Shown here piece after piece: positions 9,369-14,666 of a stretch of 14,666 nt of DNA (position 1 is the first letter of the stretch; each line of letters begins with the position of its first letter). Made by a program: the position numbers and the translations under genes. The DNA comes from an uncultured Collinsella sp. (GTDB taxonomy: Bacteria > Actinomycetota > Coriobacteriia > Coriobacteriales > Coriobacteriaceae): positions 1 through 14,666 of the forward strand of contig CATZIG010000028.1 in assembly GCA_958419975.1 (NCBI GenBank). The letters are read 5' to 3'. The notes beneath the pieces are model-generated. The model saw only the letters and a program-made list of their open reading frames with translations, did no database searches and was not told the DNA's origin.

Positions 9369-10295
9369 CTATGCGAGCTCATCGGCAATAGCTGCGACCT
9401 GCTCGGCCGTTTCGCACGAATAAACGCGAACGTCGCTCAGCGTACGCTTGACCAGGCCCGACAGTGTTTTGCCAGGACCGACCTCAATAAACGTGTCGAT
9501 GCCCTGATCCTGCAGAGTATGCAGCGTGTCGACCCAGCGAACGGCATTGCTCACCTGGTTGGCCAAGACATCCGATACTGCTCGCGAGTCCGCCGGATAG
9601 GGCGCCGCCGTCATATTTGCCAAAACAGGAATGAGCAACGGGGACGGCGCGTGACCGGCCTCAATATATGCGGCAAGGCCACAGGTCGCCTCGGCCATAT
9701 AGGGGCTATGAAATGCACCCGACACCGCGACCTTCATGGCGCGGCCGCCAGCCTCTTTTACTAGGACGTCGAGGGTCTGCAGCGCATCGGGCGCTCCGGC
9801 CACAACTGTCTGCTGCGGGCTGTTGTAGTTGACCGGCCAGCAGTCCTCGCCGGCCTGCGCAGCCAGGTTCTCGACTTGCGCAGCATCAAGTTTGATGACG
9901 GCGCGCATGCCGCCGGGGTGACGCTCGGCCGCCGTGGCCATCAATGCCGCGCGCTCACACACGAGCTCAAAACCCGCTCGCGTATCGAATGCCCCCGCAA
10001 AGGTGAGTGCAGCGACCTCGCCCAGCGAGAATCCCGCACAGGCGGCAGGCGCCACGCCGCGCTCGCGCAGGGCGACGGCGACAGCCAAGTCGTGCACGAA
10101 CACGCAAGGCTGCGTGTTCTCGGTCTGCGAGAGCTCCTCCTTGGAGGCGCTCCGGCACTGCTCGCTCGTCCCCGGGCGCACCTCATCGGCAATGGCGAAC
10201 ACCTCGGCGGCCGCCGGCGATGTCTCGATCAAGTCGACGCCCATCGCGGGGTGTTGGGCACCCTGGCCGGCAAACAAAAACGCTACGCCACCCAT
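9369..10295 (-). CDS. fabD: Malonyl-CoA:ACP transacylase FabD
   Basis: FabD moves malonate from the CoA made by ACC onto AcpP, feeding FabH and FabF. The 308-residue acyltransferase has GQGAQ at 10-14, the nucleophile Ser90 in GFSLGEVAAL and the catalytic His196 in SGAFHSP. Family members often read GHSLGE; here Phe replaces the His before the nucleophile, a position where other variants such as Leu are known. The C-terminal FIEVGPGKTLSGLVKR is typical. I chose ATG 10295, which begins the protein exactly at the first strand (MGGVAFLFAGQGAQ); more upstream residues would be Arg-rich out-of-family sequence read through fabK. It overlaps fabK by 13 bp, which indicates coupled translation. Confidence 0.95.
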   Translation of the reverse strand: MGGVAFLFAGQGAQHPAMGVDLIETSPAAAEVFAIADEVRPGTSEQCRSASKEELSQTENTQPCVFVHDLAVAVALRERGVAPAACAGFSLGEVAALTFAGAFDTRAGFELVCERAALMATAAERHPGGMRAVIKLDAAQVENLAAQAGEDCWPVNYNSPQQTVVAGAPDALQTLDVLVKEAGGRAMKVAVSGAFHSPYMAEATCGLAAYIEAGHAPSPLLIPVLANMTAAPYPADSRAVSDVLANQVSNAVRWVDTLHTLQDQGIDTFIEVGPGKTLSGLVKRTLSDVRVYSCETAEQVAAIADELA

Positions 10296-11227
10296 GCGCA
10301 CGCACCCTTCAGGACGTGCTCGGCGCCATCGACCAGGTCGTCGACGATTTCGCGTGCGCTCTGGCGCTCGTTGACCATGCCGGCAATCTGTCCACACAAA
10401 AACGAACCCTCTTCGTAGTTGCCGTCCTTGGCGGCCTTACGCAGCGCACCGGTTCCCATAGCACCGAGCTCCTCGGCACTCGCGCCGGAACCCTCGCTCT
10501 TGGCATAGGCGTTGGTGAAGGGGCTCTTGAGGGCGCGCACCGGATGTCCCGTCGAGCGACCGGTCGCACGCGTCGAAGTGTCGTTGGCCTTCAGGACCAT
10601 CTCTTTGTACTGCTCCGAGACGGTGCACTCGTCTGCGACCAGAAAGCGCGTACCCACTTGCACGCCTTCGGCGCCCAGCATAAAGGCGGCCGCCACGCCG
10701 CGGCCGTCGGCAATACCGCCGGCGGCCACAACGGGAATGTCAACCGCATCGACGACCTGCGGCACCAGTGCCATCGTCGAGGTCTCGCCAATATGGCCGC
10801 CCGATTCGGTACCCTCGGCAACAACCGCCGTGGCTCCACGACGTGCCACGAGGCGCGCCAGCGCCACCGAGGCAACGACCGGGATGACCTTGATGCCGGC
10901 GTCGTTCCAAGCCTTCATGTACTTGGTGGGATTGCCGGCACCCGTCACGACGACCGGCACTTGCTCGTCGATTACAACCTGTGCGACCTCGTCGGCAAAC
11001 GGGCTCATGAGCATGACGTTCACGCCAAAGGGCTTATCCGTCTTGGTGCGCAGCTCGTGAATCTGATCGCGCAGCCAGTTGGCGTCGGCATTCATGGCCG
11101 CGATGATTCCCAGCCCGCCGGCCTCGGACACAGCCGAGGCAAGCGAGGCATCGGCAATCCAGGCCATACCGCCCTGGAACACGGGCTTTTCGATGCCGAG
11201 CAGATCGCAGAGAGGAGTCTTGAGCAT
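10283..11227 (-). CDS. fabK: Enoyl-ACP reductase II (FabK), FMN-dependent
   Basis: FabK reduces trans-2-enoyl-ACP, the last step of each FASII cycle. It is an FMN flavoprotein of the nitronate monooxygenase-like TIM-barrel class, unrelated to FabI. The 314-residue chain opens with PVFQGGMAWIADASLA and shows AEGTESGGHIGE (137-148) with the key His145, then AAGGIADGRGVAAAF (168-182) and VGTRFLVADE (191-200) of the FMN phosphate region. Presence of FabK with no FabI in the window suggests low sensitivity to triclosan and other FabI inhibitors, as shown for pneumococcus; this is an inference from family. The start lies 2 bp after the acpP stop, and its GGAGA site is inside the acpP end. Confidence 0.95.
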   Translation of the reverse strand: MLKTPLCDLLGIEKPVFQGGMAWIADASLASAVSEAGGLGIIAAMNADANWLRDQIHELRTKTDKPFGVNVMLMSPFADEVAQVVIDEQVPVVVTGAGNPTKYMKAWNDAGIKVIPVVASVALARLVARRGATAVVAEGTESGGHIGETSTMALVPQVVDAVDIPVVAAGGIADGRGVAAAFMLGAEGVQVGTRFLVADECTVSEQYKEMVLKANDTSTRATGRSTGHPVRALKSPFTNAYAKSEGSGASAEELGAMGTGALRKAAKDGNYEEGSFLCGQIAGMVNERQSAREIVDDLVDGAEHVLKGACAWVA

Positions 11228-11229
11228 CT

Positions 11230-11466
11230 CTACTTCTCCAATGCCGCCTCGACCGTATCGGCGAACTCGCCGACCGTCTTGGGGTTCTCCTCGGTATCGA
11301 GCTGGATGCCAAACTCGTCCTCGACGGCAACGAGGATCTCGACGGTGCCCAGGCTGTCGAGACCAATCTCCTCGAGCGTGGACTCGGGCTTCATCTCGAC
11401 ATCGTCAAGACCGGCGGTCTCGCGGATAACGTCGCAAACGCGCTCGAAGGTCTTCTGATCTGCCAT
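11230..11466 (-). CDS. acpP: Acyl carrier protein
   Basis: This 78-residue acidic protein carries growing fatty acyl chains on a phosphopantetheine arm attached to Ser38 in EIGLDSLGTVEI. The four-helix ACP pattern is clear, with the acidic recognition helix TVEILVAVEDEFGI following the Ser. The residue after Ser-Leu is Gly rather than the common Asp or Glu, a small departure. The ATG at 11466 has AAAGGAG upstream. It is the second gene of the operon, 51 bp after fabH and 2 bp before fabK. Confidence 0.95.
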   Translation of the reverse strand: MADQKTFERVCDVIRETAGLDDVEMKPESTLEEIGLDSLGTVEILVAVEDEFGIQLDTEENPKTVGEFADTVEAALEK

Positions 11467-11517
11467 GGTAGTTCTCCTTTGGTTGTGCCCTAGGGCGTTT
11501 TTATTTCCTATGTGCGA

Positions 11518-12477
11518 CTACTTCCAACGAAGCAGATAGCCACCTATATCCAGACCGGCGCCAAATCCAACCAAGGCGATGGTGTCGCCTGTGTGAAGTG
11601 CACCGGCGTTTGCCAGCCGGTCGAGGGCAAGCGGAATGCATGCGCTCGAGATGTTGCCGGTTTCACGCAACGTGCGAACCACGCGCTCGTCCGGCACGCC
11701 CAGGCGCTTGACCGCCTGGCTCAGGATTCGTTCGTTAGCCTGATGGAATACAAAATGATCGATGTCTTCGACCAAAATGCCCGCATCGATCGCAAGCTTA
11801 TGGACCGTGTCGCAGATGGCGTTGACGCCGAACTTGAACACGCGGCGGCCATTCATGGACAGCACGCTCGCGCTATCTGCGGAAGCCTTAAACGGCGAGG
11901 TACCGACCAGACCGGGAACGCGCAACGTCTCGACGTCGGGCGCCGTCGAAAGCTCAACGGCAAGGGGGTTGTCTCCCCCAGCTTCAATCACTGCGGCGCC
12001 TGCCCCATCGCCAAAAAGCACGCAGGTGGCACGGTCGGTCCAGTCGAGCGCGCGCGTCATCTGCTCGGCAGCAACAACAAGCACGCGCTCGGCACGGCCG
12101 CGGGCGATATAGCCCTCGGCGACATCGAGCGCAAATACGAAGCCGGCACAAGCCGCCGAGACATCGAAGGCAGGGCACGTCGCGCCTAGTCGCTCAGCAA
12201 CGGCACACGCCTCAGCGGGAACAAGGTGGTCACCCGTCGTCGTCGAGCAGACGATCAGATCCAGCTGGCTCGCGTCGATTCCGGACACCTGGAGTGCCCG
12301 CTCGCTCGCCGCTACGGCAAGGTCGTCAAGTGACTCGGTGGTGCAGACATGGCGGCTCTTGATACCTGTGCGAGTAAAAATCCACTCATCCGAGGTATCG
12401 AGGAACTCAGACAGCTCGTCATTGGAAACACTGCGCTCAGGAAGTGCCGAACCTGTTCCAAGAATCGTGAAACCCAT
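11518..12477 (-). CDS. fabH: 3-oxoacyl-ACP synthase III (FabH), chain initiation
   Basis: FabH starts fatty acid synthesis by condensing an acyl-CoA primer with malonyl-ACP. The 319-residue protein has the Cys-His-Asn triad: Cys110 in SAACAGFVFALD, His245 in HFVFHQANERI and Asn275 in TGNISSACIPLAL. DEWIFTRTGIKSRHV (30-44) is the usual CoA-side motif. The primer (acetyl or branched) cannot be told from sequence alone. I chose ATG 12477, which has a perfect AAAGGAGG (12491-12484) seven bases upstream; a longer frame reading back to 12534 would run through the palindromic boxes of the control region and has no family match. It is the first gene of the FASII/ACC operon. Confidence 0.96.
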   Translation of the reverse strand: MGFTILGTGSALPERSVSNDELSEFLDTSDEWIFTRTGIKSRHVCTTESLDDLAVAASERALQVSGIDASQLDLIVCSTTTGDHLVPAEACAVAERLGATCPAFDVSAACAGFVFALDVAEGYIARGRAERVLVVAAEQMTRALDWTDRATCVLFGDGAGAAVIEAGGDNPLAVELSTAPDVETLRVPGLVGTSPFKASADSASVLSMNGRRVFKFGVNAICDTVHKLAIDAGILVEDIDHFVFHQANERILSQAVKRLGVPDERVVRTLRETGNISSACIPLALDRLANAGALHTGDTIALVGFGAGLDIGGYLLRWK

Positions 12478-12494
12478 CACTAACCTCCTTTGAG

Positions 12495-12512
12495 TTGTTG
12501 ACGTGTTTACAT
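12495..12512. promoter_or_regulatory. Palindromic box, copy 1 (candidate operator, fabH-proximal)
   Basis: The plus strand reads TTGTTGACGTGTTTACAT, identical at 17 of 18 positions to copy 2, 48 bp away. It contains the imperfect dyad TGTT-N8-(A)ACA at 12496-12511. The box ends only 4 bases from the fabH ribosome site (12484-12491), so a bound protein would obstruct the operon start or its leader. The protein is unknown. TTGACG inside it could also be read as a plus-strand -35 element, though no matching -10 is convincing. Confidence 0.6.
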
Positions 12513-12542
12513 CGACCAAGAGAGGATAACGCATTTCAGTCT

Positions 12543-12560
12543 TTGTTGACGTGTTAACAT
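12543..12560. promoter_or_regulatory. Palindromic box, copy 2 (candidate operator, central)
   Basis: The plus strand reads TTGTTGACGTGTTAACAT. The core TGTTGACGTGTTAACA (12544-12559) matches its own reverse complement at 12 of 16 positions, and is the better dyad of the two copies. It lies 66 bp upstream of the fabH start and 93 bp upstream of the birA start, so it could serve both divergent genes. Spacing of 48 bp between copies is about four and a half helical turns. Confidence 0.6.
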
Positions 12561-12653
12561 TAAATTGTCCAAATGCGACAAAGGCTTCACATTGTGTCTA
12601 TCTCTCGACACCATTGCGTCATTCACTTATTCAATAAGGAGGTAGCAGCCGCT

Positions 12654-13430
12654 ATGGATGCCCAATTAACGATTGTCGACGTAACCGGATCGACCAACGA
12701 TGACCTGCTCGAGGCAGGAAAACAGGGTGCGCCGCACGGCACAGGACTTGCCGCCCGTGCGCAAACGGCAGGACGCGGCCGGCGCGGCCACAAGTGGGAT
12801 TCAACCGCCGGCAACCTATTGCTTTCGATTGTCCTGCGTCCATGCGTTAATCCCGCAAAGTACTCTGGTCTTGCCGCCGTCAGCGGCCTAGCGGTGCTCG
12901 AAGCACTCGAAAAGCAGGGTCTTGCAAACGAGATTGGCCTCAAATGGCCCAACGACCTGGTCGCGCGTGGACGCAAACTCGGCGGCATTCTGGTCGAGGC
13001 CGCACGCGATAACGAAGGCAAACCTTTCGCCGTCTGCGGCATTGGTGTCAACGTAAACTACACGCCCCAAGAGGTGCCCGATGGCGGCCTGGCGGCAATT
13101 GGCCTCTCGGACCTCAACGAGAGCGTTCCCGCCGTCGACATGCTCCTCGATGAGGTCTATCACGCAGTTATAGACGCTGTAGATACCTGGGCAGAGCGCC
13201 TCAACGCCAAGGAAGAAGACGCCGGTCCGCTCGCGCCCGTCCACGACGAATATATCGCTCACCTCAATTGGATCGGGAAGCACGTTATCGCCCGCTCCCC
13301 CGCTGGAGACGAGCTGGCACGAGGCATCTTTAAAACCGTCGATGGCTTTGGTCGCGCGTGTATCGAAACGGAAGGCGGTTTGCGATCCTTCCATTTTGAG
13401 GAGGCATCGCTGCGTCCCGCGAGCGAATAG
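12654..13430 (+). CDS. birA: Biotin--[acetyl-CoA-carboxylase] ligase, monofunctional
   Basis: BirA activates biotin as biotinyl-AMP and joins it to the target Lys of AccB. The 258-residue chain shows GRGRRGHKWDS at about residues 40-50, KWPNDLV near 100 and KLGGILVEAA near 110, the catalytic core motifs of biotin ligases, followed by the small C-terminal SH3-like domain (about 205-258). There is no N-terminal helix-turn-helix: the start at 12654, supported by AAGGAGG (12636-12642), leads directly into the catalytic domain, so this is a group I ligase that should not bind DNA itself. It is the only plus-strand gene, divergent from the fab/acc operon that encodes its substrate, and convergent with rpsJ. 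Confidence 0.95.
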   Translation: MDAQLTIVDVTGSTNDDLLEAGKQGAPHGTGLAARAQTAGRGRRGHKWDSTAGNLLLSIVLRPCVNPAKYSGLAAVSGLAVLEALEKQGLANEIGLKWPNDLVARGRKLGGILVEAARDNEGKPFAVCGIGVNVNYTPQEVPDGGLAAIGLSDLNESVPAVDMLLDEVYHAVIDAVDTWAERLNAKEEDAGPLAPVHDEYIAHLNWIGKHVIARSPAGDELARGIFKTVDGFGRACIETEGGLRSFHFEEASLRPASE

Positions 13431-13490
13431 GGCGCCACAGCCAGCCGCTCGGCAGCCTTATCCGGCGGTCCAATCCCATCATGCTAAACA

Positions 13491-13527
13491 AAAGGGCCCC
13501 GCTACCGTAACGGCAGCGGGGCCCTTT
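13491..13527. terminator. Bidirectional terminator between convergent birA and rpsJ
   Basis: AAAGGGCCCCGCT (13491-13503) pairs perfectly over 13 bp with AGCGGGGCCCTTT (13515-13527), and the inner CCG/CGG can extend the stem with a TAA loop. On the minus strand the stem runs into TTTTGTTT, so it works best for the fusA-rpsJ transcript. On the plus strand the T-run is short (TTT) but the stem is strong enough to end birA too. Confidence 0.9.
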
Positions 13528-13546
13528 AAGCTATGAGCGATATCGC

Positions 13547-13855
13547 TTAGAGCTTGATGTCGATGTCGACGCCAGCGGGGAGGTCGAGACGCATAAGCGA
13601 ATCAACGGTGCCCGAGGTGGGGTCGAGGATGTCGATGAGGCGCTTGTGAGTGCGCATCTCGAACTGCTCACGGGAGTCCTTGTTCACGTGCGGCGAGCGG
13701 ATAACCGTGTACAGGTTGCGCTCGGTGGGCAGGGGGACAGGACCGGAAACGCGAGCGCCGGTCTTCTGAGCGGTCTCGACGATGAGCTTCGCGGACTGAT
13801 CGACGACCTCGTGATCATAGCCCTTTAGGCGAATGCGGATCTTCTGGGTAGCCAA
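13547..13855 (-). CDS. rpsJ: 30S ribosomal protein S10
   Basis: S10 is a small-subunit ribosomal protein that also takes part in NusB-linked antitermination. The 102-residue chain is full length, with the family core PVPLPTERNLYTVIRSPHVN and EQFEMRTHKRLIDI. The start codon is TTG (13855-13853): the frame has no ATG near, and GGAGG at 13866-13862 lies six bases upstream. The gene follows fusA by 60 bp and is followed by a strong terminator, so S10 is the last gene of the str operon here and not the first gene of the S10 (rplC-rplD) operon as in E. coli. No tuf gene lies between. Confidence 0.96.
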   Translation of the reverse strand: MATQKIRIRLKGYDHEVVDQSAKLIVETAQKTGARVSGPVPLPTERNLYTVIRSPHVNKDSREQFEMRTHKRLIDILDPTSGTVDSLMRLDLPAGVDIDIKL

Positions 13856-13915
13856 CTTAAACCTCCAAAGAGTGCGAGAGATGTTCTCGCGGATTACGTA
13901 ACAGGGAGCTCGAAC

Positions 13916-14666
13916 TTAGGCGTTCTTGCTCATGACCTCGTCCACGATGGACTTGGGCGCGGGCTCATAAGAGTCGAACTGCATCGTGTAGGATGCACGG
14001 CCCTGGGTCTGGGAGCGAAGGTCGGTAGCGTAACCGAACATCTCGCCCAGCGGCACCTTGGCACGGATGAGCTTGCTGTTCTTGCGATCCTCCATGCCCT
14101 CGATCTTGCCGCGGCGACCGGAGAGGTTGCCCATAACGTCGCCCATGTACTGCTCGGGGGTCTCGACCTCGACAGCCATGATCGGCTCGAGCAGCTGCGG
14201 ATCGGACTTCTTGAGGGCGTCCTTGATAGCCATGGAACCGGCGATCTTGAAGGCGGCCTCGGAGGAGTCGACCTCGTGGTAAGAACCATCGAACAGGGTG
14301 ACCTTAACGTCGAGGACCGGGAAGCCGGCGATAACACCGGTGTTCAGGGCCTCCTGGATGCCCTTGTCGATGGACGGGATGTACTCCTTGGGCACGACGC
14401 CGCCGACGATAGCGTTGACGAACTCGTAGCCGAAGCCCTCCTCCATCTTCTCGAGCTTGATGACAGCGTGGCCGTACTGACCGCGACCGCCGGACTGACG
14501 AACGAACTTGCCCTCAGCCTTCTCGACGTCGTGACCAGCGGTCTCGCGGTAGGCAACCTGGGGCTTACCGACGTTAGCGTCAACCTTGAACTCGCGGAGC
14601 AGACGGTCGACGATGATCTCGAGGTGCAGCTCGCCCATGCCGGCGATGATGGTCTGGCCGGTCTCG
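13916..14666 (-). CDS. fusA: Elongation factor G, C-terminal part (cut by window edge)
   Basis: EF-G is the GTPase that moves tRNA and mRNA through the ribosome. Only the last 249 codons are in the window; the frame stays open to the edge, where it reads ETGQTIIAGMGELHLE of domain III. Domain IV follows with GKFVRQSGGRGQYGHA, and domain V ends with LSGRRGKIEGMEDR and SQTQGRASYTMQF, all standard for translational EF-G. The GTPase domain lies beyond 14666, so nothing can be said of it. The intact ending MSKNA and the downstream rpsJ support the canonical fusA copy of the str operon over a tetracycline-protection paralogue. Confidence 0.95.
   Translation of the reverse strand, partial: ETGQTIIAGMGELHLEIIVDRLLREFKVDANVGKPQVAYRETAGHDVEKAEGKFVRQSGGRGQYGHAVIKLEKMEEGFGYEFVNAIVGGVVPKEYIPSIDKGIQEALNTGVIAGFPVLDVKVTLFDGSYHEVDSSEAAFKIAGSMAIKDALKKSDPQLLEPIMAVEVETPEQYMGDVMGNLSGRRGKIEGMEDRKNSKLIRAKVPLGEMFGYATDLRSQTQGRASYTMQFDSYEPAPKSIVDEVMSKNA

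Noticed and set aside
9936..10030. FabD motif GFSLGE as a loss of the active site
   Set aside because: The nucleophile Ser90 and His196 are intact, and the residue before the Ser varies in working family members.
11487..11496. GCCCTAGGGC followed by GTTTTTATTT on the plus strand, like a terminator, between acpP and fabH
   Set aside because: The perfect palindrome leaves no room for a proper loop (four pairs and two bases), and the T-run is on the strand opposite to the genes.
12495..12560. BirA-type operator (half-sites near TTGTTAAC)
   Set aside because: Half-sites look similar, but classic BirA boxes are spaced by about 15 bp and the BirA here has no DNA-binding domain.
12571..12597. Possible second copy of the 3280-3332 repeat (GCGACAAAGGC and CACATTGTG)
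   Set aside because: Only short pieces agree and the arm structure is missing; chance similarity is enough.
12478..12653. Sigma-70 promoters for fabH and birA
   Set aside because: TTGACG elements are present, but no -10 box at 16-18 bp spacing is convincing on either strand, so I do not mark them.

Overview
The window is a stretch of ordinary, GC-rich bacterial chromosome. Most of it is one long minus-strand operon for type II fatty acid synthesis (FASII) and acetyl-CoA carboxylase (ACC). The best fit is a Coriobacteriia actinomycete of the Collinsella type. This rests on recognised features: a FASII cluster in Firmicute-like order with FabK, a fused AccD-AccA, monofunctional BirA next to the operon, and rpsJ directly behind fusA. 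No 16S or marker search could be run, so the genus is an inference.

Layout, in order of minus-strand transcription (high to low coordinates). 14666-13547: the 3' part of fusA (EF-G), then rpsJ (S10), which starts with TTG. 13491-13527: a strong hairpin terminator shared by convergent rpsJ and birA. 13430-12654: birA, the only plus-strand gene. 12653-12478: a 176-bp divergent control region with two near-identical 18-bp copies of a palindromic box. 12477-3328: fabH-acpP-fabK-fabD-fabG-fabF-accB-fabZ-accC-accDA, with gaps of 2 to 51 bp or short overlaps. 3332-3280: a compact repeat with three TGTGACA/TGTCACA units that includes the accDA stop codon. 3311-2073: a stand-alone PTS EIIC permease, followed by a terminator (2001-2034). 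1921-101: a cation diffusion facilitator with a Mn-type metal site and a histidine phosphatase, probably co-transcribed. Positions 1-100 hold nothing I can name.

The core genes make a closed pathway. AccC and AccB carboxylate biotin and AccDA moves the carboxyl group to acetyl-CoA. FabD loads malonate onto AcpP and FabH starts the chain. FabF, FabG, FabZ and FabK then run elongation. BirA attaches biotin to AccB Lys123 and is encoded divergently from the shared control region, so cofactor attachment and lipid synthesis could be controlled together. No transcription factor (FabT, FapR or similar) and no isomerase for unsaturated fatty acids (FabM, FabA) lies in the window.

I see no novel multi-gene system. 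The points most worth following are the paired palindromic boxes between birA and fabH, an apparent 8-residue in-frame deletion in a conserved part of AccC, the repeat at the accDA/PTS junction, and the TTG-started rpsJ that ends the str operon.
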